This document shows, one piece after another, positions 51,969 through 61,060 of a stretch of DNA of 64,000 nucleotides. Within the stretch, counting starts at the first letter, position 1; every line of letters begins with the position of its first letter. This DNA comes from an uncultured Alistipes sp. GTDB taxonomy: Bacteria; Bacteroidota; Bacteroidia; Bacteroidales; Rikenellaceae. Location of the stretch: contig CAJUMU010000001.1 in the NCBI GenBank assembly GCA_910587675.1, positions 62,001 to 126,000 on the forward strand. The letters are read 5' to 3'. The notes below the pieces were generated by a model that was not told the DNA's origin, ran no database searches, and was given only the letters and a program-made list of their open reading frames with translations. The position numbers were made by a program, and so were the translations under genes.

Positions 51969-53642
51969 TTACTCCATAAGTTTCTTGTACTTCACTCTCT
52001 TGGGCGCGGTATCCTCGCCCTGCGCGCGTTTCCACTCCTCGTACTCGCTGTACGAGCCCTCGTAGAAGACCACTTTCGAGTCGCCCTCGAACGAGAGGAT
52101 ATGCGTGGCGATACGGTCGAGGAACCAACGGTCGTGCGAGATCACCACGGCGCAACCCGCGAAGTTCTCCAGACCCTCCTCCAGCGCGCGCAACGTATTC
52201 ACGTCGATGTCGTTGGTAGGTTCGTCGAGCAACAGCACGTTGCCCTCCTCCTTCAGAGCGAGCGCCAGATGCAGGCGATTGCGCTCGCCGCCCGAGAGCA
52301 TGCCGCACTTCTTCTCCTGATCGGCTCCCGAGAAGTTGAAGCGCGCCACGTACGCGCGCGACGGAATCTGACGGTTGCCCAACGTTATAAGGTCGCTGTT
52401 CTGCGAGATCACCTCGTAAACGCTCTTTTCGGGATCGATCGACTTGTGCTGCTGGTCCACGTACGCCAGCTTCACGGTCTGGCCGACGGTGAAGGTTCCC
52501 TCGGTGGGCTGCTCCAATCCCATTATCATACGGAACAGGGTGGTCTTGCCCGTACCGTTGGGGCCTATCACGCCGACGATGCCCGCGGGCGGCAGCGAGA
52601 AGTTGAGTTCCTCGTACAGTATGCGGTCGCCGAAGACCTTCTTCACGTCGTGCGCCTCGATCACCACGTCGCCCAAACGCGGACCGTTGGGGATGAATAT
52701 CTCCAGCTTCTCCTCCTTCTGCTTCACATCCTCGTTCAGCATCTTGTCGTATGCCGACAGACGCGCCTTGCTCTTGGCGCGACGGCCAGAGGGCGACATG
52801 CGCACCCACTCCAACTCGCGCTCCAGCGTCTTGCGGCGTTTGCTCTCCTGCTTCTCCTCCATAGCCAGACGCTTGGTCTTCTGGTCGAGCCAGCCCGAGT
52901 AGTTGCCCTTCCACGGGATGCCCTCGCCGCGGTCGAGTTCGAGGATCCATCCCGCCACGTTATCCAAGAAATAACGGTCGTGCGTGACGGCTATGACGGT
53001 GCCTTTGTATTGCTGCAAGTGCTGTTCGAGCCAATCGATGCTCTCGGCGTCGAGGTGGTTGGTAGGCTCGTCGAGCAACAGCACGTCGGGCTGCTGCAAC
53101 AGCAGACGACACAACGCCACGCGGCGACGCTCGCCGCCCGACAGCACCTTCACGCTCTGGTCGGGATCGGGGCAGCGCAAGGCGTCCATCGCGCGCTCCA
53201 GCACGCTGTCCAGCTCCCAGCCGTTCACGTGGTCGATCTGCTCGTAAAGCTCGCCCTGACGCTCGACGAGACGGTTCATCTCGTCGTCCGACATGGGCTC
53301 GCACAGCTTCATGTTGATATCCTCGTACTCCTTGAGCAGCGCCACCGTGGCGGCGCATCCCTCCTCCACGACCTGTTTCACGGTCTTCGAGTCGTCAAGC
53401 TGCGGCTCCTGCTCGAGATAACCCACCGAATACCCGGGAGCGAAGACCACCTCGCCCTGATAGTTTTTGTCTATGCCCGCGATGATCTTCATCAAGGTCG
53501 ACTTACCCGATCCGTTGAGACCGATGATACCGATCTTGGCCCCATAAAAGAACGAGAGGTAGATGTTGTTGAGAACTCTCTTTTGGTTGGTGAACGTCTT
53601 CGAGACGCCTACCATGGAAAAGATGATTTTTTCGTCTGCCAT
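51969..53642 (-). CDS. ettA: energy-dependent translational throttle protein EttA (ABC-F)
   Basis: A 557-residue soluble ABC-F protein with two ATPase domains in one chain and no membrane part. Domain 1 has GLNGSGKST, LSGGERRR and DEPTNHLD. The EttA-type arm insertion and the P-site tRNA-interaction linker (ESKRRKTLERELEWVRMSPSGRRAKSKARL) lie between the domains; domain 2 has GPNGTGKT, LSGGERNR and DEPTNDID. It binds the ribosomal E site and couples the first peptide-bond steps to ATP/ADP level. It heads the run ettA-hisS-protease. Confidence 0.96.
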   Translation of the reverse strand: MADEKIIFSMVGVSKTFTNQKRVLNNIYLSFFYGAKIGIIGLNGSGKSTLMKIIAGIDKNYQGEVVFAPGYSVGYLEQEPQLDDSKTVKQVVEEGCAATVALLKEYEDINMKLCEPMSDDEMNRLVERQGELYEQIDHVNGWELDSVLERAMDALRCPDPDQSVKVLSGGERRRVALCRLLLQQPDVLLLDEPTNHLDAESIDWLEQHLQQYKGTVIAVTHDRYFLDNVAGWILELDRGEGIPWKGNYSGWLDQKTKRLAMEEKQESKRRKTLERELEWVRMSPSGRRAKSKARLSAYDKMLNEDVKQKEEKLEIFIPNGPRLGDVVIEAHDVKKVFGDRILYEELNFSLPPAGIVGVIGPNGTGKTTLFRMIMGLEQPTEGTFTVGQTVKLAYVDQQHKSIDPEKSVYEVISQNSDLITLGNRQIPSRAYVARFNFSGADQEKKCGMLSGGERNRLHLALALKEEGNVLLLDEPTNDIDVNTLRALEEGLENFAGCAVVISHDRWFLDRIATHILSFEGDSKVVFYEGSYSEYEEWKRAQGEDTAPKRVKYKKLME

Positions 53643-53676
53643 TATTTATAGTTTTTATTTGATTCCAATTATCCCA

Positions 53677-53684
53677 CAAAGATA
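53677..53684 (-). promoter_or_regulatory. promoter of ettA
   Basis: The -7 box TATCTTTG on the minus strand has a TTTG -33 box (complement of 53704-53707) 19 nt upstream. It is 35 bp from the ettA ATG. Confidence 0.7.
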
Positions 53685-53858
53685 GCACAAGCCGACGGGT
53701 GTACAAAATTTATTGCCGATTAATTCCCGCCGCGAGCCGAAGCCTGACGATCCGACGAAAAGTCGCGCGGCCAGTCGATTCGGTCCGATTATAGAAAAAG
53801 CCTATCCAAGTATAAAATAATACGATCGAAAATGCTATTGCGGCACTGAATTTTCATC

Positions 53859-53866
53859 TAAATTTG
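53859..53866 (+). promoter_or_regulatory. promoter of the rubrerythrin gene
   Basis: The -7 box TAAATTTG has a TTG (53838-53840) 18 nt upstream, and lies 44 bp before the ATG. Confidence 0.65.
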
Positions 53867-53910
53867 CACAACGGAAAAACAGAATTCATTCACACATAAC
53901 AAACATTATC

Positions 53911-54486
53911 ATGGAAAGCATCAAAGGCACTTTGACCGAGCAGAACTTGCTCAAGGCGTTCGCCGGCGAAAGTCAGGCGCGCAACCGATACACCTACTTC
54001 GCAAGCGTGGCGAAAAAAGAGGGATACGAGCAGATCGCGGCCGTATTCACCGAGACGGCCGAGCAGGAGAAGGAGCACGCGAAGCGTTTCTTCAAATACC
54101 TCGAAGGCGGCCAAGCGACCATAACGGCAGCATACCCCGCGGGACGCATCGGCTCGACGCCCGAAAACCTGCTGGCCGCGGCGCAGGGCGAACACGAAGA
54201 GTGGGATGTGCTCTATTCGGGATTCGCCGAGACCGCCGAGCAGGAGGGTTTCGCCGAGATAGCCAACACTTTCCGCCAGATCGCCAAGGTCGAGGCCGAG
54301 CACGAAAGCCGCTATCTGAAACTGCTCAGCCGCATAACCGACGGCAACTTCTTCGTGCGCGACAACGAGATATGGTGGCAGTGCCGCAACTGCGGTTACG
54401 TATGCAAGGCCAAAGAGGCTCCGCTCAAGTGCCCCGCGTGCGCACACCCGCAGGCCTATTTCGAGCCCAAGAAAGAGAATTACTAA
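53911..54486 (+). CDS. rbr: rubrerythrin
   Basis: A 191-residue peroxide-reducing protein of anaerobes. The N-terminal ~140 residues form a four-helix ferritin-like bundle with the di-iron ligands (E20 in FAGESQARNRY, EQEKEH at 51-56, EHEEW at 94-98, EAEHE at 128-132). The C-terminal rubredoxin domain holds one iron with C158/C161 (CRNCG) and C174/C177 (CPAC). It reduces H2O2 in the cytoplasm with electrons from NADH or ferredoxin partners. It has its own promoter and a long palindromic terminator. Confidence 0.97.
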   Translation: MESIKGTLTEQNLLKAFAGESQARNRYTYFASVAKKEGYEQIAAVFTETAEQEKEHAKRFFKYLEGGQATITAAYPAGRIGSTPENLLAAAQGEHEEWDVLYSGFAETAEQEGFAEIANTFRQIAKVEAEHESRYLKLLSRITDGNFFVRDNEIWWQCRNCGYVCKAKEAPLKCPACAHPQAYFEPKKENY

Positions 54487-54504
54487 ACGGCCGAACGGCC
54501 TCGA

Positions 54505-54547
54505 CGAAAACGCCTCCGACTTTCGAAAGTCGGAGGCGTTTTCGTTT
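54505..54547. terminator. bidirectional terminator after rubrerythrin
   Basis: A perfect 40-bp palindrome (54505-54544, arm CGAAAACGCCTCCGACTTTC) gives T-runs on both strands between convergent genes. Confidence 0.85.
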
Positions 54548-54563
54548 CGACGGCGGCGAGAGT

Positions 54564-55640
54564 TCAAATCCCGAGCAGCTCGCGCGTATCGGACATAAAC
54601 CGTTCGTAAGCGCGCCGCGAATCGGCACTCATGCGCAGCGTGTCGCACACTTCGGGAGGCAGAATCGCATAGTCGGGACACATGACCCACACGGGAACGA
54701 TATCCGTGCTGTACGACAACTCGCCGTCGGGCGCGAGGGTCACGTCGATGACCGCCACCAATCCGCCGTCGCAATAACGCTTGCGCTGGTTCGACACGAA
54801 GTTCCCGAGAGAATAGAGCGTCACGCAGCCGTCCGACTCCGTCTCGAACGGCTGCGCCACATGCGGATGGCTGCCGATGATAAGGTCGACTCCATACCGC
54901 TTCAGAAACGCCGCCACGGCGCGCTGCTCGGCGTTGGGACGACGTTCGTACTCGTTGCCCCAATGCACGGCGGCAATCACGCAATCGGCGCGGCGGCGGT
55001 CGATCGAGGCCAGATCGCGGGCCATCGCTACGGTGTCGAGCAGATTCACTATCGTGCCGCGCGGCACGGGGATGCCGTTGGTGCCGTAAGTGTAGTTGAC
55101 CACGGCGAACGCGATGCCGCCGCGTTCGAGATAGGCGACATTGTTCGACGCGTAATCGAGGCTGTCGCGATATACTCCCGTGCGGGCGATACCGCGGCTG
55201 TCGAGAATGTCGGCCGTGGACACGATGCCCCGCGCGCCCCTATCGCAGCAGTGATTGTTGGCCATCAAGGCCAGATCGATATTCATGTCGCGCATGGCGT
55301 CGGCCACCGCAGACGGAGATCGGAAACACGGGTAACCCGAGTAGGGGCCCTCGTCGGAAAGGGTGGTTTCGAGATTTACTATAGCAAGATCGGCCTCGCG
55401 GAAATAACGGGCCACGTGGCGGAACGACTCGCGGTAATCGTATCGTCCGTCGGAACGCCGCGCCGCCGACACCTGCGGCATGTGCTGCATCAGATCGCCC
55501 GCCGCCACGATACGCGCCCGCCTGACCCGAGGGGTCGGAGGCTCCGTCGCGACGACCGCTTCGGTCTCGGGAAACGACACGAGCGACAACGGCGCGAATG
55601 CCGCCGCTAACATGAGGATTATGATCGGGATTGTCTTCAC
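54564..55640 (-). CDS. CapA family (poly-gamma-glutamate synthesis type) protein
   Basis: A protein of about 358 residues with an N-terminal hydrophobic signal/anchor and a metallophosphatase-like CapA domain. Blocks are IVAAGDLMQHMPQV, AIVNLETTLSDEG, MANNHCCDRGARGI (NxxDxG), VIAAVHWGNEYERRPN, and VDLIIGSHPHVAQPFE with YSLGNFVSNQ. In Bacillus CapA takes part in capsule polyglutamate export, but many homologues act elsewhere and no capsule genes are adjacent. The start is unsure: GTG at 55640 gives a good signal peptide but sits at the predicted transcription start; ATG at 55613 gives a normal leader. Confidence 0.85.
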   Translation of the reverse strand: MKTIPIIILMLAAAFAPLSLVSFPETEAVVATEPPTPRVRRARIVAAGDLMQHMPQVSAARRSDGRYDYRESFRHVARYFREADLAIVNLETTLSDEGPYSGYPCFRSPSAVADAMRDMNIDLALMANNHCCDRGARGIVSTADILDSRGIARTGVYRDSLDYASNNVAYLERGGIAFAVVNYTYGTNGIPVPRGTIVNLLDTVAMARDLASIDRRRADCVIAAVHWGNEYERRPNAEQRAVAAFLKRYGVDLIIGSHPHVAQPFETESDGCVTLYSLGNFVSNQRKRYCDGGLVAVIDVTLAPDGELSYSTDIVPVWVMCPDYAILPPEVCDTLRMSADSRRAYERFMSDTRELLGI

Positions 55641-55646
55641 GGGGTT

Positions 55647-55654
55647 CAAAGTTA
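55647..55654 (-). promoter_or_regulatory. promoter -7 box of the CapA-like gene
   Basis: TAACTTTG on the minus strand. It lies just upstream of the GTG start and 33 bp upstream of the ATG at 55613, so it favours the ATG unless the mRNA is leaderless. Confidence 0.6.
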
Positions 55655-55697
55655 GGAAAAATATCGGGAACCGACGCCGGCCCGCAAACCGCTTACG

Positions 55698-55735
55698 CAA
55701 AAAAGGCCGCCCGACACCCGTTGTCGGACAGCCTT
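55698..55735 (-). terminator. terminator of the porin-like gene
   Basis: On the minus strand, AAGGC...CCGACA/TGTCGG...GCCTT is followed by TTTTTT. Confidence 0.78.
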
Positions 55736-55759
55736 CGCACAAATCGTTTCCGACCGTCG

Positions 55760-57112
55760 TCAGAAGTTATATTGAATCATCAAGCTCACTCGGTTGGCCT
55801 CGCTCTTGAGCGAGTTCATATCCCTGCGCGAACCGTGGAGATACTCCGCGGCGATACGGCAGTTGGGGGTAGGCTGATAGAATATGTTTCCGAACATGTA
55901 GTTGCCGCGCTTGTACTCGGTCTCGGCATAGTAGCCGTTGTGTTTCTCGACACGCGCGGTAGAGTAGCCGCCCGAGATCCAGAACTTCGACGGAACGAAG
56001 CTGAGCTGACCCGCAGCCTGCCAAGCCCACATCGGCATGGTCTGTATGCGCATGGCATTCTCGGGGTTGGGCGTGAAGTCGAGCCCGCTGCCCGCAAGAT
56101 CCTGAATGTAGGGAGCGATTCCCTCGCCGTAGACACCGTTGAAGAAGATGGTGAAGAAGGGGCAGGTCTCCAAACGGCCGCTCGCCTGCACGCCCCAGCC
56201 GAAGAGGCTGGTGTTCTTCCCGGTGGCGGCGTTGTGCATATACATGTTGCGGAACACTCCCGATGCGCGGAAATGGCTTTGGCGATTCTCGCCCCAAGCG
56301 ACCTGAAGGTAGACGGGAACGTCGGGCACGCGCTGCGAGATGGGGCGGAAATTCTCATCGTACGTTCCGCTCACCGTCGGCATCTCGGCTGCCACGCCGA
56401 AAGTGAAATAGTCTTGCAGGAAATCGACCTCGTAACGCAGCATGGTGGCGAAACGGAGATTATAGGCATTCGGGCCCTGAAAATCGACCGTGAGAGGCGC
56501 GGCCTGCAAGTCGCAGAAGGTGGTGATGTCGCGACCCGCCGTAAAGCCGAGCAACGACACGTAGGCCGAACGCAGACGCGGCGTGTAGCTGAACTCCTCG
56601 CCGCCGCGGAAATCCATATCGACGTAAGCGACCACGCGGCCCAGCGAGCGAGAGTTGATTACCGCCTTGGTGAACAGACGCGACGTGGTGGCGTCCATCA
56701 TCAGTCGCTGACGGTTGGCGTATGTCTCCTGCATGGGGATGTCGTAGGGGATGAAATCGATGTTATCGACCGCACCCTTCAGATCATAGCTCGCGCGGAG
56801 GTTGATGTAACCGCCGATACCGAGCGCGAATTTGTTGTCCTTGGTGGCGAAGACGAATTGCGGATTATGCGCCTGCTGGAAACCCGTGCGGAGCGTTTGC
56901 TCGAAATCCTGACGGGCGCCCGCGGCGGCCATGTTCTTGCGGGCCACCGCCTGCTGCATGGGGCATCGGGCTACCGAATCGGTCTGTTCGACGGCGATCA
57001 TGTATACCGTCGGCCGATGCCGCTCGATGCGCCAGCCGCGTCGTTGAGCCGATGCGCCGTATGCGCACAACACCAGATACATGACAACGATCAGGAGTCT
57101 TGATTTTTTCAT
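55760..57112 (-). CDS. porin-like outer-membrane protein (DcaP-like)
   Basis: A 450-residue exported protein with a signal peptide (ending near YGASAQ). A ~70-residue coiled or linker part precedes a beta barrel of about sixteen alternating strands that ends in an aromatic residue (VSLMIQYNF), as outer-membrane barrels do. The segment FALGIGGYINLRASYDL and the following strands resemble the DcaP-type porin group. The substrate is unknown. No obvious TAnnTTTG box was seen on its own strand; the gene is divergent from a metallophosphoesterase gene whose promoter lies in the shared gap. Confidence 0.75.
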   Translation of the reverse strand: MKKSRLLIVVMYLVLCAYGASAQRRGWRIERHRPTVYMIAVEQTDSVARCPMQQAVARKNMAAAGARQDFEQTLRTGFQQAHNPQFVFATKDNKFALGIGGYINLRASYDLKGAVDNIDFIPYDIPMQETYANRQRLMMDATTSRLFTKAVINSRSLGRVVAYVDMDFRGGEEFSYTPRLRSAYVSLLGFTAGRDITTFCDLQAAPLTVDFQGPNAYNLRFATMLRYEVDFLQDYFTFGVAAEMPTVSGTYDENFRPISQRVPDVPVYLQVAWGENRQSHFRASGVFRNMYMHNAATGKNTSLFGWGVQASGRLETCPFFTIFFNGVYGEGIAPYIQDLAGSGLDFTPNPENAMRIQTMPMWAWQAAGQLSFVPSKFWISGGYSTARVEKHNGYYAETEYKRGNYMFGNIFYQPTPNCRIAAEYLHGSRRDMNSLKSEANRVSLMIQYNF

Positions 57113-57175
57113 AAGTCGAATTGATTTTGTTTGAATAAGTAACTAATTTTTAACGTTTGCAATGTTAAAATATCC

Positions 57176-57183
57176 TATCTTTG
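57176..57183 (+). promoter_or_regulatory. promoter of the metallophosphoesterase gene
   Basis: The -7 box TATCTTTG has TTTG (57156-57159) 16 nt upstream, a little shorter than the usual spacing. Confidence 0.55.
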
Positions 57184-57258
57184 CAACAAGATTCAAGCAA
57201 CTAATATGCCAAAGGAGCGAATTTTGATACGCTCCGCGAATCGCAAATTCCCAACCGT

Positions 57259-58443
57259 ATGATCTGGTTCATAGCTCTGTTCTCGCTCGCCATGATCGCC
57301 GTGGACTGCATGGCGGCCAAACGGCTCTTCGGCGACCGCACCCCTAAATTCCGAAAGGCCGTCGCCGTCGGAGCGCTCGCGGCCGATCTGTTGCCGTTCC
57401 TGAGCATGGCGGCCGTATTCACGCTCTCGCGCGACAACACCACGGGCGTGATGAAGTTCTCGGCGTGGATGTTCTACCTATATATGATTACCGCCGTGGC
57501 GCGGCTGCCTTTCAACATATCCGCGGTGCTGTCGCGCGGCAAAACGGCGCGGATGATCGGAGCGGCCGCGAGCATGGCGATGATCGCCGCGTTCGTATAC
57601 GGCATGGCCGTAACGCGCACCGATTACGAGGTGAAACGCGTGACCTTGGAATCGGACCGTCTGCCCGCCTCGTTCGACGGGTACAGGATAGCGGTGGTGT
57701 CGGACATACATATCGGCACGCTTCTGCGGCCGCAGAAGGAGCTGGCCCGCATAGCCGAAACAAGCAACTCGCTCCGTCCCGACATGGTGGCATTCTGCGG
57801 CGATCTGGTGAACATTCGCTACACCGAGATCGACGAACCCGTCGCCCGCGCGCTCGGACTGTTCGCGGCCCCCGACGGCATATTCTCCGTGATCGGAAAC
57901 CACGACACGGGAGTGTACATCCGCGACTCGCTGTCGCTCACGCCCGAGGAGAACACCGCGCGCCTAATAGAAAAAGAGGAGGCGATAGGGTGGCGGGTGC
58001 TCGACGACCACACCGAGTACATCCGCCGCGGCGCCGATTCGATAGCCGTCACGGGCATATCGTTCTCGCGCGCTTTGGCCAAGGAACGCCACTCGTCGCA
58101 TATTCCCGCCGTCGGGCTGGACGAGATATACGCCTCGGTTCCCGATTCGCTGTTCGACATTACCATCGCGCACATTCCGCAGCTGTGGACTCCGATACTC
58201 GAAAAACGGTCGGCCGACCTCACGCTTTCGGGCCACGTGCACGCCATGCAGATGAAGTTCCCCGCAGGCGAGCGGGGAGTGTCGCCCGCGCGCTTGCTCT
58301 ACCCCCGTTGGAGCGGCCTTTACGAGGAGAACGGACGCGCGCTCTACATCAACGACGGCATAGGCTGCGTGCTCTATCCCATGCGCCTCGGCGCACGGCC
58401 CGAAATTACGCTCATTACTCTGGAACGTCCTGTTCAGCCGTAA
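57259..58443 (+). CDS. membrane-anchored metallophosphoesterase
   Basis: A 394-residue protein with about four N-terminal helices (to ~118) and a calcineurin-like phosphoesterase domain. Metal motifs are in order: VVSDIHIG (DxH), FCGDLVN (GD), VIGNHDTG (GNHD), IAHIPQLWTP (H) and LSGHVHAMQM (GHxH), so the dinuclear site is complete. It resembles the YkuE/YpbG-like group that acts on lipid or nucleotide phosphoesters at the membrane. The substrate is unknown. It is a single gene before the efflux operon. Confidence 0.87.
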   Translation: MIWFIALFSLAMIAVDCMAAKRLFGDRTPKFRKAVAVGALAADLLPFLSMAAVFTLSRDNTTGVMKFSAWMFYLYMITAVARLPFNISAVLSRGKTARMIGAAASMAMIAAFVYGMAVTRTDYEVKRVTLESDRLPASFDGYRIAVVSDIHIGTLLRPQKELARIAETSNSLRPDMVAFCGDLVNIRYTEIDEPVARALGLFAAPDGIFSVIGNHDTGVYIRDSLSLTPEENTARLIEKEEAIGWRVLDDHTEYIRRGADSIAVTGISFSRALAKERHSSHIPAVGLDEIYASVPDSLFDITIAHIPQLWTPILEKRSADLTLSGHVHAMQMKFPAGERGVSPARLLYPRWSGLYEENGRALYINDGIGCVLYPMRLGARPEITLITLERPVQP

Positions 58444-58544
58444 AAACAGACATTCACGACACTCGGGTATAGGGTAAAATGTCGTAAAACGGCAATCTTT
58501 TCTCCGATTCGGACAACGGTTTTCTCATAATCGAAAAAGGGGCG

Positions 58545-58552
58545 TATATTTG
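58545..58552 (+). promoter_or_regulatory. promoter -7 box of the efflux operon
   Basis: TATATTTG, 25 bp before the TolC-type gene ATG. Confidence 0.65.
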
Positions 58553-58577
58553 TCGGCGTTAATCAAGCAACCTGATT

Positions 58578-60041
58578 ATGAGAAAATATCCGATTTTGAT
58601 TTGTCTGTCGTTGGCGGCCCTCGCGGCGTCGGCCCAAACCGACGAGCGGCGCATGCTCTCGCTCGAAGAGGCCGTATCGATAGCCACTACCGAGAACCCC
58701 GCCATAAAGGCCTCGCAATACGAGGAGCTTGCCGCCAAACGCCAGCGTCAGGCGGCCATAGGATTGCGAATGCCCAAGATCAACGCCGTGGGCAGCTACA
58801 TCTACACGGGTGACGACATAGCCATCGACGCCAATCATCTGAAAGGTCCCGCGAGCACCGTCGCGGGCGACCTGATAACCGCCGGCATGCAGAACGGAAT
58901 CATAAACCAGCAAACGGCCGGATTCCTTCAGGGCGCGCTGGGCTCGATGACGGCTCTCGACTGGAAATACACGTTGCAGGATCGCAGCTTCGGATTCGTC
59001 GGAGGCGAGATCACGGTGCCCGTATTCCTCGGCGGCAAGATCAATGCGGCCAACAGAGCGGCGCGAATCGACGAGTCGACGGCGGGGCAGGCTGGAATAC
59101 AGACCCGCAATGCGCTCATTTCGGAACTCGTAGAGCGTTATTACGGTTTGGCGCTGGCGACGCAGGTGGTAAGGGTACGCACTCAGGTCGCCGACGGCAT
59201 ACGCCGTCACCTGAACGACGCCATAGCGCTCGAAGAGCAGGGCATGCTGGCCAAGGCCGAACGGCTGTACGTCGAATTCAAGATGACCGAGGCCGAACGC
59301 GAACTCAAAAACGCACAGTTGCAACTGGAGACTATAAAGGATGCGCTGAACAACACGCTCGCATCCGACAATGCCGATTACGTGCCCGTGACGAATATGT
59401 TCGTGGTGCAGCAGATCGAGGACGTGGAGTATTACAAGTCGCTGGCTGCGAACCATAACCCGCTGCTGAATCAAGTCACGCTCAAACGGCAGCTGGCCGA
59501 AGAGGGCGTGCGCCTCCAGCGTTCGGACTACTTCCCGCAGGTGGTGGCGATGGGCGGCGGCTCGGTCTACAACTATCAGGTCACCGACATGCTGCCGCGC
59601 TGGGCCGTGGGAGTGGGCGTGAGCTTCAAGATCTTCGACGGACTCAACCGCGAATACAAATACTCGGCGGCCAAGCAGACCGTAAGACGCGTCGAGCAGT
59701 TAGAGACCAAAGCCCGCAGCGACATATCGATTCTGGTGGAGAAGCTCTACAACCAGTTGGAGAACTATTACAACCAATTCGAATCGGTGGAGTCGTCGAT
59801 CGACTTCGCGGAGGAGTATCTCCGCGCCAAGAACGTCGCATTCATCAACGGCATGAGCTCGGCTTCGGATCTTATCGATGCCGAACTCAATCTGGCCAAG
59901 GTGCGCACCGAACGCATACAGATGGCGTTCTCGTATGACGTGGCGTTGGCCAAGCTGCTGGAGGCCGCAGGCGTGAGCGACGAATTCACATCGTACGCAC
60001 GCCGCATCGACACGCGACAGATCACATTCGACAATAACTAA
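58578..60041 (+). CDS. TolC family outer-membrane efflux protein
   Basis: A 487-residue exported protein with a signal peptide (MRKYPILICLSLAALAASAQ). Two repeats of the outer-membrane efflux protein fold follow: LSLEEAVSIATTENPAIKASQYEELAAKRQRQAAIG is the first long-helix start, and QLAEEGVRLQRSDYFPQVVAMGGGSVY is the second. Trimers form the channel-tunnel that carries substrate through periplasm and outer membrane. It is the first gene of the four-gene efflux unit and lies 17 nt before the adaptor gene. Confidence 0.92.
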   Translation: MRKYPILICLSLAALAASAQTDERRMLSLEEAVSIATTENPAIKASQYEELAAKRQRQAAIGLRMPKINAVGSYIYTGDDIAIDANHLKGPASTVAGDLITAGMQNGIINQQTAGFLQGALGSMTALDWKYTLQDRSFGFVGGEITVPVFLGGKINAANRAARIDESTAGQAGIQTRNALISELVERYYGLALATQVVRVRTQVADGIRRHLNDAIALEEQGMLAKAERLYVEFKMTEAERELKNAQLQLETIKDALNNTLASDNADYVPVTNMFVVQQIEDVEYYKSLAANHNPLLNQVTLKRQLAEEGVRLQRSDYFPQVVAMGGGSVYNYQVTDMLPRWAVGVGVSFKIFDGLNREYKYSAAKQTVRRVEQLETKARSDISILVEKLYNQLENYYNQFESVESSIDFAEEYLRAKNVAFINGMSSASDLIDAELNLAKVRTERIQMAFSYDVALAKLLEAAGVSDEFTSYARRIDTRQITFDNN

Positions 60042-60058
60042 AGAGACATAATACTATC

Positions 60059-61048
60059 ATGAAAAAAAGCAATGTCATTTGGCTCATTATCGCATTGATA
60101 GTGATAATAGCGGCAGTAGCGGCGGTAGGGTATTACCTCAAAAAATCGGAGCCCACGATAATTCAGGGCACAGTGGAGTGCACGAGTTACAAGGCATCGT
60201 CGAAGATAGCGGGCCGCATCGAGGAGATGAAGGTCGAGCAAGGACAGCAGGTGACCAAAGGCGAACTGCTTTACGTGCTCTCGACACCCGAGCTGGACGC
60301 CAAACTGCGTCAGGCCGAAGCGGTGAAAAGCGCGGCCGCCGCGATGGACGAGAAGGCTTTGGCCGGAGCGCGCAAGCCCCAGAAAGAGGCCGCGCTGAAC
60401 ATGTGGCAGAAGGCACAGGCCGGCAAGCAGCTCGCCCAAAAGACTTTCGAACGCGTGAAGGCCCTGTATGAGCAGGGTGTGGTTCCCGCGCAGAAATACG
60501 ACGAGGCCGAGGCCAACTACCGCGCCATGGAGGCCACCGAGATGGCCGCCAAAGCCCAGTACGACCTCGCGTTGGACGGCGCAAGCAAGGAGGAGAAAAA
60601 AGCCGCGGCCGCTCAGGTGCTTCAGGCCGAGGGCGCGGTGAGCGAGGTGGAGTCGTACATCAGCGACGCCATGGTATATTCGCCCGTCGACGGCGAGGTG
60701 TCGACCATCATCGCCGAGCAAGGCGAATTGGTGGGCACGGGTTATCCCGTCGTCGCCATACTCGACACGTCGGACGTGTGGGTGACGTTCAACATCAAGG
60801 AGACCATGTTGCCGCGCATACAGGTCGGCACGCGCATGACGGGTTACGTGCCCGCCCTCGACCGCGACGTCGAGCTGGAAGTGACCTACATATCGGTGCA
60901 GGCCGATTTCGCGACATGGAACGCCACCAGAACGCAGGGCAGCTTCGATATCCGCACCTTCGCCGTGAAGGCCCGGCCCATGGACGAGGTGCGACGCATA
61001 CGCCCGGGAATGAGCGTATTGGTGGACTGGGACAAAGTGGGAGAATAA
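60059..61048 (+). CDS. HlyD-type periplasmic adaptor (membrane fusion protein)
   Basis: A 329-residue protein with one N-terminal membrane helix (VIWLIIALIVIIAAVAAVGYYL). A split lipoyl domain follows (ASSKIAGRIEEMKVEQGQQVTKGELLYVL ... YSPVDGEVSTIIAEQGELV), with a helical hairpin between (about 75-200) and a beta-barrel domain (VWVTFNIKETMLPRIQVGT). It resembles the YbhG/HlyD group that links ABC-2 exporters to TolC. It sits between the TolC-type gene and two permease genes. Confidence 0.92.
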   Translation: MKKSNVIWLIIALIVIIAAVAAVGYYLKKSEPTIIQGTVECTSYKASSKIAGRIEEMKVEQGQQVTKGELLYVLSTPELDAKLRQAEAVKSAAAAMDEKALAGARKPQKEAALNMWQKAQAGKQLAQKTFERVKALYEQGVVPAQKYDEAEANYRAMEATEMAAKAQYDLALDGASKEEKKAAAAQVLQAEGAVSEVESYISDAMVYSPVDGEVSTIIAEQGELVGTGYPVVAILDTSDVWVTFNIKETMLPRIQVGTRMTGYVPALDRDVELEVTYISVQADFATWNATRTQGSFDIRTFAVKARPMDEVRRIRPGMSVLVDWDKVGE

Positions 61049-61060
61049 ATCTTAAGGACA

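Noticed and set aside
51880..52950. A 356-residue minus-strand frame ending in Leu/Ile/Lys repeats
   Set aside because: It is an out-of-frame shadow of ettA; the repetitive end is the 21-bp tandem repeat.
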